A stretch of DNA of 64,000 nt from Hoylesella oralis ATCC 33269 (GCF_000185145.2 NZ_GL833119.1:1480668-1544667); one strand, 5' to 3'; counted from the stretch's first letter, positions 48,501 to 59,007 are shown. The notes: a model not told the origin generated them from the sequence alone. Numbers and translations: made by a program.

Positions 48501-49301
48501 TTATCGCTTCTTTCTTCCGAAAAAGTACTGCCCTTTGCGCTTGGTACGCCCGCCGTACTCGATGGCATGGTGTGGGCAGTGGTGGTAGCAGGCGAAACAA
48601 GACAGGCAAGAACCGTTGTGCAGCCACTGCGGTTCGTAGCCCAATCCGCCTTTGATATCGTGCACAGGACATACATCTGCACAAATACCGCACTTTACAC
48701 AGCGGCTGCTCTCTACACGGAAAGGCTTGTCGCTGATGATATGACGGATAAAGAACCCGCCTACAGGGCCGCTGAAGAATGCCGGAACGGGGCCCTTGAC
48801 CAAATGGTAGTAGCCCTTGCGCCGCTCTTGTACGGCTTCTGTGAAGTCTGCCAACTGCAGGCGTGCCGCTTCTTTCTTCTGTATTTCTTTCTCGGGTGTG
48901 TCTACATCCATCGTTGGGAGGCCTACATACGATTCCGGCATGATAAGCGTACACACGGCAGAAGTCGATATACCACGTTCGTTCAGGTCGTTTTCGAAGA
49001 TTTCAGCCGTCTTCCCGATGGTGTCGCCTGCCGTGATAAGCGCATAACAGTAGTGGTTTGTCACGGCATCGCCAGCCTTGCATGCGGAAAATGTGAGCCG
49101 GCTGATGAACTTGCGTACTATGTTCGGCGGGCGCCAACCGTGCACCGGAAAGCAGAAGCCTATGCGTTCGTCTGCATTAAGCATGTAATGACAGTCGCCC
49201 GTAAGGGCATCGGGGATGAATATCGCCTGCTCGCATGTGGCATGGGCAAGACTTTCAGCTGCCCAACGCGTGTTTCCTGTTCCCGAAAAATAAAATATCA
49301 T
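48501..49301 (-). CDS. EFR1 family ferredoxin-flavodoxin protein (266 aa)
   Basis: The N-terminal flavodoxin-like domain starts FYFSGTGNTRWAAESLA (FMN loop). The C-terminal part has two 4Fe-4S motifs, CVKCGICADVCP (about 200-211) and CLSCFACYHHCP (about 232-243). EFR1 proteins are small soluble electron carriers; the partner is unknown. No reductase is nearby. The gene ends 96 bp before the M6 protease start on the same strand. Confidence 0.9.
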   Translation of the reverse strand: MIFYFSGTGNTRWAAESLAHATCEQAIFIPDALTGDCHYMLNADERIGFCFPVHGWRPPNIVRKFISRLTFSACKAGDAVTNHYCYALITAGDTIGKTAEIFENDLNERGISTSAVCTLIMPESYVGLPTMDVDTPEKEIQKKEAARLQLADFTEAVQERRKGYYHLVKGPVPAFFSGPVGGFFIRHIISDKPFRVESSRCVKCGICADVCPVHDIKGGLGYEPQWLHNGSCLSCFACYHHCPHHAIEYGGRTKRKGQYFFGRKKR

Positions 49302-49571
49302 TTGCCCGATTTCGTATAACTCGTAAGCAACAAAAGCGGTTTCGATTGCTCGAATGTTGCCTGTTGAGGGGCAAAGTTACATTAAAATAAGGAGATTACA
49401 AAATATGGAGCGTTATTTCTGAGGGTAGGGCCGGCGGAAACAGATGTATGGTCTGTTGTGATCAAACGGTAGAAGTATCTGCCATAGAAACTATATGTGT
49501 CTGTCTTAGAGGGTATGCCTGTCGGTAGCAGAGGTAAGAGATTTCTGCTTTATAGCTGCGATACGGCAATG
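49302..49571. other. gene-free gap upstream of the EFR1 gene
   Basis: No gene, tRNA or strong promoter found. An AT-rich stretch near 49370-49400 is the only likely promoter region for the minus-strand EFR1 gene. Confidence 0.6.
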
Positions 49572-49608
49572 AAAAAGCGGGCAATCTACAACGAAGATTG
49601 CCCGCTTT
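49572..49608 (-). terminator. terminator of the DUF1573 gene
   Basis: A stem of 14 bp or more (GCGGGCAATCT with AGATTGCCCGC, plus A/T extension) with a run of T on the minus strand. Confidence 0.8.
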
Positions 49609-49631
49609 TGTATCTTTATGCCTAAGGCATG

Positions 49632-50027
49632 TTATTTCTTGCTCTCGGTCATATCGCCCTCGATGTAAAGGCGTGTCATTTCTGGAACGCCGTTTGTGCG
49701 CACCGTGATGGTCTTTTTAAAGTGCCCGGGGAACTTTCCGGCACCCGAATATGTAACCTTTATCTCGCCTTTCTGCCCGGGAGCGATCGGCGTTTTGGTA
49801 TAAGAAGGCACCGCACATCCGCATGATGCCACCGCTTGATTGATGATCAACGGTGCGTTTCCTACATTGGTAAAGGTGAAAGTACACTTCTGTACGGAAT
49901 TATCTTCGCTAAAAGTACCGAAATCGTGCGATGTTTTATCGAACTTAATTTCGGAAGATTTCTGCTGTGCACTTGCTATGTTGACCACAAACAAGAGCAT
50001 CATTGTCATTATAAGAATCTTTTTCAT
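49632..50027 (-). CDS. DUF1573 domain protein, secreted (131 aa)
   Basis: A signal peptide (about 1-20, MKKILIMTMMLLFVVNIASA) is followed by one DUF1573 Ig-like domain: FDKTSHDFGTFSEDNSVQKCTFTFTNVGNAPLIINQAVASCGCAVP...PGQKGEIKVTY. The CGC pair is a family hallmark. Function is unknown; the domain resembles ASH/MSP-type folds. A single-domain form of normal length. Confidence 0.9.
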   Translation of the reverse strand: MKKILIMTMMLLFVVNIASAQQKSSEIKFDKTSHDFGTFSEDNSVQKCTFTFTNVGNAPLIINQAVASCGCAVPSYTKTPIAPGQKGEIKVTYSGAGKFPGHFKKTITVRTNGVPEMTRLYIEGDMTESKK

Positions 50028-50293
50028 AATCAGTTCTGTTTAGTATAAGACGGTGCAAAGATAAGGAATAATTCATGAGAATGGCTTATTATTAAGAAAT
50101 ATTAAACATTTGTTGCGGAAGGAGCTGAGGCGGTTAAGGCTGTTGGGGAGTTGAACCAATGGCTTTGCTGCTATCGTAAACGGTAAACGGGGTTGCTGTT
50201 CGGGTGGGTTTTATTATGGTTCTGTGTTTTGAAGTCGCTTTGTTTGAGGCTTAAAAAAATACTGATATATTTTGCACTTCGCCCGATTTAATG
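50028..50293. other. gap between DUF1573 and aspS genes
   Basis: No gene found. The only clear signal is the aspS promoter -7 box TACCTTTG at 50294-50301 just beyond the end of this gap. Confidence 0.6.
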
Positions 50294-50301
50294 TACCTTT
50301 G
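50294..50301 (+). promoter_or_regulatory. aspS promoter
   Basis: TACCTTTG -7 box, giving a leader of about 75 nt before the ATG at 50385. Confidence 0.65.
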
Positions 50302-50384
50302 CGGTAATTTTATAATATATATTAAGGTGTGGTGGTCGTGATAAATGTATCGCGGTCGGGGCCTTGTTTTACAAAACACTGATT

Positions 50385-52154
50385 ATGTACAGAACAAACA
50401 CATGTGGAGAGTTGCGCCTCTCTGATGCCGGAAAGCAAGTTACATTGGCGGGATGGGTACAGCGTACGAGGAAAATGGGCGGCATGACGTTCGTCGATTT
50501 GCGCGACCGATATGGGATAACCCAACTTGTTTTCAACGAAGCAGATAACAGAGAGCTTTGCGACAATGCCAATAAATTGGGGCGAGAATATTGTATTCAG
50601 GTTCGTGGAACTGTAAGTGAACGGCAGAGTAAGAATGCTAAAATGGAGACGGGCGACGTAGAAATACTCGTTACAGAATTCGTTGTGTTGAGCGAGAGTG
50701 CCACTCCACCGTTTAAAATAGAAGATGATACCGACGGCGGAGACGATCTCCGTATGAAATACCGTTACTTGGATTTGCGACGCCCTGCCGTTCGTAAGAA
50801 CCTTGAACTGCGCCACCGTATGACGATTTTGATACGTAATTTCCTCGACTCACATCGGTTTATCGAAGTTGAAACGCCAGTCTTGATCGGAAGTACGCCC
50901 GAAGGAGCGCGCGACTTTGTGGTACCTTCGCGCATGAACCCCGGCCAATTCTATGCTTTGCCGCAGAGTCCGCAAACGCTGAAACAATTGTTGATGGTTG
51001 CCGGATTTGATCGCTATTTCCAGATTGCCAAGTGTTTTCGCGATGAAGACCTGCGTGCCGACCGTCAACCGGAGTTCACTCAGATAGACTGCGAGATGAG
51101 TTTTGTAGACCAAGAAGACGTGATCAGTCTCTTTGAAGATATGGCCCGTCACCTCTTTAAGGAGATACGTGGCGTGAATTTGCCCGATAAACTGCAGCAA
51201 ATGACATGGTATGATGCCATGAAACGTTTCGGAAGCGATAAACCGGACATACGTTTCGGGATGGAATTTGTCGAAATGATGGATATACTCAAAGGTTCCG
51301 GCGAGTTTAGCGTGTTCAACAATGCCGAATATATCGGCGGAATTTGTGTGCCCGGGGGTGCCGATTACAGTCGTAAACAGCTTAATGAACTGACCGATTT
51401 TGTAAAACGTCCGCAGATAGGTGCCCAAGGACTGGTGTTTGTTAAATATAATACCGATGGTACAGTAAAGGGAAGCATCGATAAGTTTTATACTCCAGCG
51501 GTGCTGGAGAGCTTGAAAGAGAAAACAGGTGCTAAGGATGGCGATCTTGTGCTGATACTCTGTGGCGACAATGCTAATAAAGTACGTACGCAACTTTGCG
51601 CTCTGCGCTTGGAAATGGGAGAACGTCTCAGGCTTAGAGATAAGAACAAATTCGAATGTCTGTGGATTGTAGACTTCCCGCTCTTCGAGTGGAGCGATGA
51701 AGAACAGCGTTTGATGGCTACTCATCACCCCTTTACGATGCCTAATCCCGACGATATACCGTTGTTGGAAGAACATCCCGAGCGGGTTAGGGCTAAGGCC
51801 TACGACTTTGTTTGCAACGGAATAGAAGTGGGAGGCGGTAGTTTGCGTATCCACGATGGTAAACTTCAGGAAAAGATGTTTAAGATATTAGGCTTCACAC
51901 CCGAACGGGCAATGGCGCAATTCGGCTTCCTTATCAATGCTTTCAAGTATGGTGCGCCGCCTCATGCAGGACTTGCATTCGGGCTGGATCGCTTTGTAGC
52001 GATCATGGCCGGACTTGATAGCATTCGCGACTGTATCGCTTTTCCGAAGAATAACAGCGGGCGCGATGTGATGCTTGATGCACCTTCCGAAATCGACGAT
52101 AAGCAACTCGACGAATTGCAGATAAAGGTTGACCTACATCAAGAAAAAGCTTGA
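50385..52154 (+). CDS. aspS: aspartyl-tRNA synthetase (589 aa)
   Basis: Class II synthetase charging tRNA-Asp. The anticodon-binding OB domain is at the N-terminus ([41 protein letters not shown]). The catalytic core shows motif 2 ([18 protein letters not shown]) and motif 3 ([15 protein letters not shown]), with the bacterial GAD insertion between. Length fits the bacterial type. ATG 50385 gives the standard N-terminus; ATG 50364 is an in-frame upstream option. Confidence 0.97.
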   Translation: MYRTNTCGELRLSDAGKQVTLAGWVQRTRKMGGMTFVDLRDRYGITQLVFNEADNRELCDNANKLGREYCIQVRGTVSERQSKNAKMETGDVEILVTEFVVLSESATPPFKIEDDTDGGDDLRMKYRYLDLRRPAVRKNLELRHRMTILIRNFLDSHRFIEVETPVLIGSTPEGARDFVVPSRMNPGQFYALPQSPQTLKQLLMVAGFDRYFQIAKCFRDEDLRADRQPEFTQIDCEMSFVDQEDVISLFEDMARHLFKEIRGVNLPDKLQQMTWYDAMKRFGSDKPDIRFGMEFVEMMDILKGSGEFSVFNNAEYIGGICVPGGADYSRKQLNELTDFVKRPQIGAQGLVFVKYNTDGTVKGSIDKFYTPAVLESLKEKTGAKDGDLVLILCGDNANKVRTQLCALRLEMGERLRLRDKNKFECLWIVDFPLFEWSDEEQRLMATHHPFTMPNPDDIPLLEEHPERVRAKAYDFVCNGIEVGGGSLRIHDGKLQEKMFKILGFTPERAMAQFGFLINAFKYGAPPHAGLAFGLDRFVAIMAGLDSIRDCIAFPKNNSGRDVMLDAPSEIDDKQLDELQIKVDLHQEKA

Positions 52155-52223
52155 AATCTTTTTTGTTGCTTCTGCGATGGTTACATTTTATAATAAATAT
52201 TAGATTATTAAGAAAAAATATAG

Positions 52224-52231
52224 TACTTTTG
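52224..52231 (+). promoter_or_regulatory. promoter of the DUF2582 gene
   Basis: TACTTTTG -7 box, 62 nt before the start at 52293. Confidence 0.65.
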
Positions 52232-52292
52232 CCATGTCTCTATAAAGAGAATGAAACCACTTAGGTTAAAAGGAATTTATTTTTTTCAAGTT

Positions 52293-52601
52293 ATGGCAGA
52301 AAAGAAAGCAACAGAAAAGAAGGCCTCCGCTACGGTAAAGAAAGTGTCTGCTCCTAAAAAAGCGAGCACTACAGCGAAGAAAGTAGTAGCAACGAAAGCG
52401 GAAGTAGTTGTAAATGCAGAGAACGTAGGTTTCCGTGCAGGCGATGTCTATCAGACTTTAGCTGCAGCAGGTAAGGCTCTAAGCATTGCTGAGATTGCTA
52501 AAACGGCAAAGATAAGCACTGAAGAAGCTTATCTGGGTATTGGCTGGCTCTTCAAAGAAGGCAAGGTCAAAGGCGAGAACAATCTCATCGTATTGGCTTG
52601 A
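52293..52601 (+). CDS. winged-helix protein, DUF2582, with Lys/Ala-rich N-terminus (102 aa)
   Basis: The first 40 residues are a histone H1-like Lys/Ala-rich tail (KKATEKKASATVKKVSAPKKA). Residues about 45-102 form a winged-helix domain (FRAGDVYQTLAAAGKALSIAEIAKTAKISTEEAYLGIGWLFKEGKV), DUF2582. It is likely a small DNA-binding, nucleoid-type protein. ATG 52293 starts the basic tail; an in-frame upstream ATG is less likely. Confidence 0.85.
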   Translation: MAEKKATEKKASATVKKVSAPKKASTTAKKVVATKAEVVVNAENVGFRAGDVYQTLAAAGKALSIAEIAKTAKISTEEAYLGIGWLFKEGKVKGENNLIVLA

Positions 52602-52625
52602 CAAAGATTGTTAAGGATATTCGAA

Positions 52626-52660
52626 AGAGAGCTGCGGAACAAGTCTACAGCTCTCTTTTT
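52626..52660 (+). terminator. terminator of the DUF2582 gene
   Basis: AGAGAGCT/AGCTCTCT perfect stem followed by TTTTT. The next gene starts at once after it. Confidence 0.8.
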
Positions 52661-52667
52661 ATTTATA

Positions 52668-53024
52668 ATGAATTACGATAAGGAGATAATCAAAGTACTC
52701 TGCGAGGCCGGTAGTGAAGGCCTGTCTGTACAAAAGGTTGCACGCCATGTGTTCAATGCGTGCAATTCACTGTTTTGCATACTCGATTTTGAAGAGGTGC
52801 ATGTTTATGTTACGCAATATCTTTTGCGCAACTCTAAAAATCGCAATTCGATTATAGAGCGGACGGAACGGCGGGGTATGTACCGTTTGAACTATAATTC
52901 GCAGGAGACCATGCAGCTGATGTTGCAGTTTGCCGATCATGCTATCGATGATGATGAGAATGCCTCTCGTGGACAGGAAGACAGTTCTCTGCCGCTGTTC
53001 GACAGTTTTTCAGACAATAATTAA
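52668..53024 (+). CDS. hypothetical protein, winged-helix-like (118 aa)
   Basis: Begins MNYDKEIIKVLCEAGSEGLS, with helix pairs that could form a winged helix (VQKVARHVFNACNSLF), and an acidic C-terminal tail (DDDENASRGQEDSSLP). Conserved-looking and typical in size for a Bacteroidales regulator, but no family name can be given. It sits 7 nt downstream of a terminator, so expression may rely on read-through of about one hairpin or on a promoter inside the gap. Confidence 0.7.
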   Translation: MNYDKEIIKVLCEAGSEGLSVQKVARHVFNACNSLFCILDFEEVHVYVTQYLLRNSKNRNSIIERTERRGMYRLNYNSQETMQLMLQFADHAIDDDENASRGQEDSSLPLFDSFSDNN

Positions 53025-53449
53025 GGCTATAATAATTCTTTTCTCTCCAATTAATGATAATCATCGAAGGTATCTTCATCGGTCATTCTTACCCTTGTGC
53101 CCCAATGAAATAGCTTTGTTATCTTACTTGCTGAATTGTATATGTTCCTTTTCTTGTTTTTCTTGTCGTTTAGTCATTATTTTATAATATGCTGATAAAT
53201 AGTTCGTTAGAGTGCCGGATGCGCCGACTGTATGACAGAAACTTTACTGTTGTCAATAAAATAATATTAGGACAAGGCATTTTATCGAACGACGTAAGAA
53301 TGAAAGATTTATTTTCTTTGATATGAAAATTCCGGTCATTTATGTGTAACAGCTTCGGTCAGTAAGTTTTAAAAAACGTCTTTTTTAACTTTAACTCGGT
53401 TATTTTTTGTATCTTTGTCACCATACTGTATGAAAAATGAAATATATTT
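53025..53449. other. gap before the GDP-fucose operon
   Basis: No gene found in about 425 bp of AT-rich DNA. The operon promoter -7 box TATCTTTG is at 53410-53417, 33 nt before the manC start. Confidence 0.65.
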
Positions 53450-54517
53450 ATGGCGCAAAACAGTAATCATTTAGTTATTATGGCCGGTGGTGTAGGCAGT
53501 CGCTTTTGGCCGATGAGCACTGCCGAACGGCCCAAGCAATTTATTGATGTACTGGGTGTAGGGCGCTCACTGCTACAACTTACACTCGATCGTTTTAAGG
53601 GTATTTGCAATTCAAACAACGTTTGGGTGCTTACAAATCGGCGTTATGCCGACTTAGTTAAGCAACAATTACCCGAAATACCCCAAGATCATATTCTTTT
53701 AGAGCCGTGTCGAAGGAACACAGCACCATGTATCGCTTATGTCAGTTGGCGTATAAAGATGGTCGATCCGCATGCTAATATCGTAGTAACTCCGAGCGAT
53801 CATATCGTTACGAGTCCCAACGAGTTTCAGCGGGTGGTGGTTTCGTGTCTGAAATTCACAAGCGAAACCGACGCTATAGTGACTTTGGGCATGCGTCCGA
53901 CACGCCCCGAAACGGGATACGGGTATATTCAAGCCGACCTAAGCACCAGTTCTCCACGCAACAGAGAGATATTCCGTGTGGATTCTTTCCGCGAGAAACC
54001 TGATGCAGCCACGGCACAGAGCTATATCAGACAGAACAACTATTTCTGGAATGCGGGGATTTTTATCTGGAGTGTGAGTACGATAGTCAACGCGTTCCGT
54101 ATTTATCACCCCTCTATATCCAAGGTGTTCGAGGGCTTGAAAGACTTTTACGGCACCGACAGGGAGCAGGAAATGATCGATCTGCGTTATCCTGAGTGCG
54201 AAAATATATCGGTGGATTACGCCATTATGGAAAAGGCAGAAGAGATATTCGTATGTCCTGCCGATTTCGGATGGAGCGATCTCGGCACATGGGGATCGCT
54301 GCTTGCGCAAACCAAACACGATATCTACGGCAACAGTTGCATAGGCGAAAATATACTATTGTTCGATTCTCATAACTGTATCATACATACCACACAGGAA
54401 AAGAAAGTAGTGATACAGGGATTGGATAACTACATTGTTGCCGAGAAAGATGATGCTTTACTCATTTGCAAGTTGAGCGAAGAACAGAAAATCAAACAGT
54501 ACAGCGGAGAAGAATAA
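53450..54517 (+). CDS. manC: mannose-1-phosphate guanylyltransferase (355 aa)
   Basis: Makes GDP-mannose from mannose-1-phosphate and GTP. The nucleotide-binding N-terminus is MAGGVGSRFWPMSTAERPKQF. Other landmarks: EPCRRNTAPCIAY, RPETGYGYIQ, FWNAGIFIWS and a C-terminal WSDLGTWGSL. The length is that of the short form without the isomerase domain. First gene of the manC-gmd-fcl operon, so its product feeds GDP-L-fucose synthesis. Confidence 0.93.
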   Translation: MAQNSNHLVIMAGGVGSRFWPMSTAERPKQFIDVLGVGRSLLQLTLDRFKGICNSNNVWVLTNRRYADLVKQQLPEIPQDHILLEPCRRNTAPCIAYVSWRIKMVDPHANIVVTPSDHIVTSPNEFQRVVVSCLKFTSETDAIVTLGMRPTRPETGYGYIQADLSTSSPRNREIFRVDSFREKPDAATAQSYIRQNNYFWNAGIFIWSVSTIVNAFRIYHPSISKVFEGLKDFYGTDREQEMIDLRYPECENISVDYAIMEKAEEIFVCPADFGWSDLGTWGSLLAQTKHDIYGNSCIGENILLFDSHNCIIHTTQEKKVVIQGLDNYIVAEKDDALLICKLSEEQKIKQYSGEE

Positions 54518-54526
54518 ACAGAAAAT

Positions 54527-55612
54527 ATGGAAAGAAAAGTAGCTTTAATAACAGGAATTACAGGACAAGACGGAAGTTATTTGGCCGAATTCCTCGGAGA
54601 GAAAGGGTATGAAGTGCATGGATTGCTGCGTCGCAGCTCGTCGTTCAATACAGGTCGTATCGAACATTTGTACCTTGACGAATGGGTACGCGATATGAAG
54701 AAACAGCGATTGATCGACCTGCATTGGGCCGATATGACCGATTCGTCGTCGCTAATTCGCATTATAGGCGAGGTAAAGCCCACGGAAATTTACAATCTGG
54801 CGGCACAAAGTCATGTAAAAGTGAGCTTCGATGTGCCGGAATACACGGCAGATACCGATGCCGTGGGTGTGCTCCGCTTGCTCGAGGCGGTGCGGATATG
54901 CGGCTTAGACAAGACGTGTAAGATTTATCAAGCGTCTACTTCTGAGCTTTTCGGCAAGGTACAAGAGGTTCCGCAGCGCGAAACAACGCCTTTCTATCCC
55001 CGCTCTCCTTATGCTGTGGCTAAGCTCTACGGCTTTTGGATTATGAAGAATTATCGCGAATCTTACGGCATGTATTGCTGCAACGGCATTCTTTTCAATC
55101 ACGAAAGCGAGCGTCGCGGCGAGAATTTCGTTACCAGAAAGATCACATTGGCAGCCTGCAGAATAGCGCAAGGTTATCAGGATAAGCTGTATCTGGGCAA
55201 TATGGATGCCCGCCGCGACTGGGGTTACGCCAAGGATTATGTGGAGTGTATGTGGCTTATCCTGCAACAAAAGCAGCCCGAAGACTTCGTTATAGCCACG
55301 GGAGAGATGCATACGGTACGTGAATTTTGTACGTTGGCTTTCAAAGAAGCGGGCATAGAACTGCGGTGGGAAGGCAAAGGAATAGACGAAAAAGGCGTTG
55401 ATGCGAAGACAGGCAAGGTGCTTGTCGAGGTCGATCCCAAATATTTCCGTCCGGCAGAGGTAGAACAATTGCTCGGAGATCCTACGAAAGCCAAGAAGAC
55501 GCTGGGCTGGAACCCGCGCAAGACATCGTTCGAAGAGTTGGTAAAACTGATGGTCGCCCACGATATGAAGTTCGTTAGGAAGTTGTATCTTAAAGCTCAA
55601 TTACCGGAATAG
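54527..55612 (+). CDS. gmd: GDP-mannose 4,6-dehydratase (361 aa)
   Basis: Converts GDP-D-mannose to GDP-4-keto-6-deoxy-D-mannose using NADP. Short-chain dehydrogenase fold: [14 protein letters not shown] nucleotide site, the [15 protein letters not shown] substrate segment, catalytic YAVAK in [28 protein letters not shown] and the C-terminal [21 protein letters not shown]. It begins 9 bp after manC and abuts fcl. Confidence 0.96.
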   Translation: MERKVALITGITGQDGSYLAEFLGEKGYEVHGLLRRSSSFNTGRIEHLYLDEWVRDMKKQRLIDLHWADMTDSSSLIRIIGEVKPTEIYNLAAQSHVKVSFDVPEYTADTDAVGVLRLLEAVRICGLDKTCKIYQASTSELFGKVQEVPQRETTPFYPRSPYAVAKLYGFWIMKNYRESYGMYCCNGILFNHESERRGENFVTRKITLAACRIAQGYQDKLYLGNMDARRDWGYAKDYVECMWLILQQKQPEDFVIATGEMHTVREFCTLAFKEAGIELRWEGKGIDEKGVDAKTGKVLVEVDPKYFRPAEVEQLLGDPTKAKKTLGWNPRKTSFEELVKLMVAHDMKFVRKLYLKAQLPE

Positions 55613-56782
55613 ATGTTAAATAAAAACGATAAAATATACATTGCAGGGCACCGTGGGTTAGTGGGCTCTGCAATATGGAACAATCTCGAGCAGCGCGGAT
55701 ACAGCAATCTCGTGGGCAGAACGCACCGCGAACTTGATCTTACCGACCAAGTTGCAGTTACCAAATTCTTCGATGAGGAGCGTCCCGACGCCGTTGTGTT
55801 GGCGGCAGCCTTTGTTGGCGGCATCATGGCAAACTCGCTTTATCGCGCCGACTTCATCATGCAAAACATGAAAATGCAATGCAATGTCATCGGCAATGCC
55901 TTTTCTCATCGTGTGAAGAAGTTGCTTTTTCTCGGTTCAACCTGTATTTATCCCAAGAACGCACCGCAGCCCATGAAGGAAGATGCACTGCTTACGTCGC
56001 CGCTGGAATATACCAACGAGGAGTATGCCATTGCGAAAATCGCGGGTTTGAAGATGTGTGAAAGCTACAATCTTCAGTATGGTACGAATTATATAGCTGT
56101 GATGCCGACCAATCTCTATGGCCCTAACGACAACTTCCATTTAGAGAACTCGCACGTTATGCCTGCGATGATGCGCAAGATTTACCTTGCAAAACTCATT
56201 CATGACGACGATTGGAATGCCGTTAAAGCGGATATGGACAAGCGGCCGGTAGAGGGTGTAACAGGTGCAAACAGCCAAAAAGAGATACTGGATGTGCTGG
56301 CCAAGTACGGCATAGAGAACAACAAAGTGACGCTTTGGGGCACGGGAACGCCATTACGCGAGTTTCTTTGGAGCGAAGATATGGCCGATGCGAGCGTGCA
56401 TGTGCTGCTGAATGTAGACTTTAAAGACGTGATTGGCATCGACAAATATAGTTCCGTGTTCTACGGAGCGGCCGTTGATGGAGCGGTAGACCGCGATAAC
56501 AGCAAGGGCAGGGGCGGTGCCATCCCGTCGTTGGGCGAGATAAGAAACTGCCATATCAACGTGGGTACGGGCAAGGAACTCACCATTCGTGCGCTTTCTG
56601 AGCTCGTTGTAAAGACTGTAGGCTTTGGGGGCGAAGTTGTTTTCGACGCTTCGAAACCCGACGGAACACCACGTAAACTGATCGATGTAAGTAAACTTCA
56701 CAGCCTCGGATGGAAGCATCGTGTGGAAATAGAGGAGGGAGTGAACAAGTTATTCCTATGGTATAAAGACAGTATAAGGTAG
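55613..56782 (+). CDS. fcl: GDP-L-fucose synthase (389 aa)
   Basis: Epimerises and reduces the Gmd product to GDP-L-fucose with NADPH. The N-terminal GHRGLVGSAIWNNLE is the nucleotide-binding motif; the catalytic region shows GSTCIYPKNAPQPM and EEYAIAKIAGLKMCE; PTNLYGPNDNF binds substrate. An insert of about 60 residues (about 190-270, PVEGVTGANSQKEIL) lengthens it over the E. coli enzyme (321 aa), common in Bacteroidota. ATG 55613 directly follows the gmd stop. Confidence 0.95.
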   Translation: MLNKNDKIYIAGHRGLVGSAIWNNLEQRGYSNLVGRTHRELDLTDQVAVTKFFDEERPDAVVLAAAFVGGIMANSLYRADFIMQNMKMQCNVIGNAFSHRVKKLLFLGSTCIYPKNAPQPMKEDALLTSPLEYTNEEYAIAKIAGLKMCESYNLQYGTNYIAVMPTNLYGPNDNFHLENSHVMPAMMRKIYLAKLIHDDDWNAVKADMDKRPVEGVTGANSQKEILDVLAKYGIENNKVTLWGTGTPLREFLWSEDMADASVHVLLNVDFKDVIGIDKYSSVFYGAAVDGAVDRDNSKGRGGAIPSLGEIRNCHINVGTGKELTIRALSELVVKTVGFGGEVVFDASKPDGTPRKLIDVSKLHSLGWKHRVEIEEGVNKLFLWYKDSIR

Positions 56783-56808
56783 GTCTGTTTCCGACAGATT
56801 ATAAATAT

Positions 56809-56852
56809 AGCCGCCGTATATGTGGGGTTCTCCTGCGATACGGCGGCTTTTT
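56809..56852 (+). terminator. terminator of the GDP-fucose operon
   Basis: A perfect 11-bp stem, AGCCGCCGTAT with ATACGGCGGCT, followed by TTTTT. It also separates the convergent DedA gene. Confidence 0.8.
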
Positions 56853-56857
56853 CGTGT

Positions 56858-57496
56858 CTACGACTGCTTGATGTTCCGCCTGCGTTTGATAAGCATTCTT
56901 ATCATGAAATATACCAATGCCACAGCAACCAGCACCATAATTGCCACCTTAATGTATTCTCCGTATTCGGCAATCTTGTCGTTTAGCTGTTCTTCGGGTA
57001 CGATGGTGTGCAGATACCAGCCTAATATGGCGAGGATACAGTTCCATACGCCGGCGCCAAGGGTGGTGTATAGCAGAAATTTCCAGTAGTTCATCTTGGC
57101 CAGTCCTGCCGGTATGGAAATCAAATGTCGTATGCCCGGCAGCAGTCTTCCGGTAATCGTGGCCACCATTCCGTGGTTATCGAAGTACCTTTCGCTCTTC
57201 TCTACCTTCTCTTGATTGAGCATGCAAAGGCGTCCCCACTTGCTGTTTGCGAACCTATAGATAATAGGCCGGCCGAGATAATAGCCCGCCAAGTAGTTGA
57301 TTGTGGCACCGCAGTCGGCCCCGAGCGTAGCGAAAAGTATGACAAGAAATATATTCAAGTTGCCTGCTGCGGCATGATAAGCAGCAGGAGATACTACAAA
57401 TTCCGACGGTACAGGTATCACCGTGCTCTCGAGAAGCATCAGAAAAAAGATTGTACCATAGTTCAAGTTACCTAATAAAGTAGATAGCCAATTCAT
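56858..57496 (-). CDS. DedA family membrane protein (212 aa)
   Basis: DedA proteins are inner-membrane proteins linked to undecaprenyl-phosphate or phospholipid flipping and membrane-potential upkeep. Several membrane segments; the family motif FxGRxxPxxR-type region is GRLLPGIRHLISIPAGLAKM, preceded by GADCGATINYLAGYYLGRP. The C-terminal tail is basic (IKRRRN). Downstream of the TPR gene, 14 bp apart, same strand. Confidence 0.92.
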   Translation of the reverse strand: MNWLSTLLGNLNYGTIFFLMLLESTVIPVPSEFVVSPAAYHAAAGNLNIFLVILFATLGADCGATINYLAGYYLGRPIIYRFANSKWGRLCMLNQEKVEKSERYFDNHGMVATITGRLLPGIRHLISIPAGLAKMNYWKFLLYTTLGAGVWNCILAILGWYLHTIVPEEQLNDKIAEYGEYIKVAIMVLVAVALVYFMIRMLIKRRRNIKQS

Positions 57497-57510
57497 GAAA
57501 ATTTTATTTG

Positions 57511-58932
57511 TTATTCGTTATTAATTAAGAAATTGTAGTAATCTTTGGGCTCTATATCTTGCGGAAACAGCTCGCCGAGCACGGCTCTTGCTTCCTCCGG
57601 ATTGTGTTTGCACGCCTGCTTTACGGAGGCAAGAAATTCCTCTGTCTTTCCTAAATACCTGCAGCAAAGTGCCAAATAGGAATATCCCACATTGTTGTCG
57701 GGGCCGGTTATTTCGTCTATCAGAGCGTGCAGCATCTTGTAGGCCAGCGGTATGTAACCGCAATCGTATGCCGATACGGCTATTTTAAATACGGTACTGC
57801 TCGGCGTTTTGGTATTGAGCATGGCGTATTTAAAGCACTCTTCGGCTTCTTTAGTGTGCTCGTTTTCTAAATAGAGGTGGCCCCTGAGCGTCATAATGCC
57901 CACTTTGTCGTCTTTATCCAGTGCTTCTATCTTGTTCGTATAGTGCAGAGCTTCGTCTAATTTCCCTAAATGAGAGAGTGTGAACACCAGTTCTCTGTAT
58001 ATTTCTTTTAGATTGGGCGACTGTTCCGAACTAAGTTCTTCGGCCTTTTTCAGATGTTCTATCGCTTCTTCCAAACGGTTCAGATTTACGAGTGCGATAC
58101 CTTGAAATATCTCGCCCGTTTCTTCTTCAGGGCACAGTTGAGAGAAATGCCGGTAATATTCCAACGCTTCTTCGTAATTACCGAGGCTGAACAGTCCGTT
58201 CGCCTTGTTGAGTATGGCCTCTTCGTCGTTGGGATTAATGGCGATAGAAAACTCGCTGCTTGTGATAGATTCGTTGATATGGTTGCGTAGAAACTGCGAA
58301 GAAGCCAAGTTGTTCCAATAAGGACCGGAATAAGGATCGCCATCTATCAGTTCATTGAATATGTTTTCGCTCTCTTCGTAGTTGCCTTTGCCCAAGGCAA
58401 TTCGCCCTTTAAGTTCCTTATAATAGGCGGATGTTTGATCTGTAGCCATGGAGAGCCACTTCTGAGCCTTATCGAAAATGTCGTAATCGGCAAAGAGTGT
58501 AGCCGCATCAGTGATAAAATCCTCGCGCTCTTCCTCGTCTATATTGTTCATACATGCCTCAAGATACGCGTCTGCCTGTTTTGCTTGATCCTTGGCAAGT
58601 ATAATTTCAGCCTTGATATAGAAATAATCTAAGTCGGTTTTGTCATCGATTTGTTCGGCAAAACTGTCGGCTTTATCAGGATCGTCTTCGTGGAATAAGG
58701 CCAATCTGGCTCTGAAGACGAGAGGCGAAGTGGCACCTTCAAACATGTTGATGGCATAGTTTATGGCGTTTAAAGACTTATCGTAGTTGTTTCGGCTGTG
58801 GTAAAATTCGGCAATATCGACCAAGTCTTCAGGTTCCATATATACCGAATTGCCCTGTTGCACAGCCTCTTCGTATATTTTGAACTTGTTTTTGAATTCC
58901 GGTGTGTCGAAATAATTGTCTTTATATGCCAT
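57511..58932 (-). CDS. TPR repeat protein (473 aa)
   Basis: A helical-repeat protein built of about a dozen TPR-like motifs (YSGPYWNNLASSQFLRNHINESI, EAILNKANGLFSLGNYEEALEYYRHF, FQGIALVNLNRLEEAIEHLKKAEEL). No signal peptide or membrane segment, so it is probably cytoplasmic and used for protein contacts. The partner is unknown. Upstream of DedA, transcribed with it. Confidence 0.88.
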   Translation of the reverse strand: MAYKDNYFDTPEFKNKFKIYEEAVQQGNSVYMEPEDLVDIAEFYHSRNNYDKSLNAINYAINMFEGATSPLVFRARLALFHEDDPDKADSFAEQIDDKTDLDYFYIKAEIILAKDQAKQADAYLEACMNNIDEEEREDFITDAATLFADYDIFDKAQKWLSMATDQTSAYYKELKGRIALGKGNYEESENIFNELIDGDPYSGPYWNNLASSQFLRNHINESITSSEFSIAINPNDEEAILNKANGLFSLGNYEEALEYYRHFSQLCPEEETGEIFQGIALVNLNRLEEAIEHLKKAEELSSEQSPNLKEIYRELVFTLSHLGKLDEALHYTNKIEALDKDDKVGIMTLRGHLYLENEHTKEAEECFKYAMLNTKTPSSTVFKIAVSAYDCGYIPLAYKMLHALIDEITGPDNNVGYSYLALCCRYLGKTEEFLASVKQACKHNPEEARAVLGELFPQDIEPKDYYNFLINNE

Positions 58933-59007
58933 GTTTAGCTGGATGGAGAACGAATGATAGAAAGTGAACGCTTATTGCCTCAATTTCTATCATTTCCTGT
59001 TTTTCCT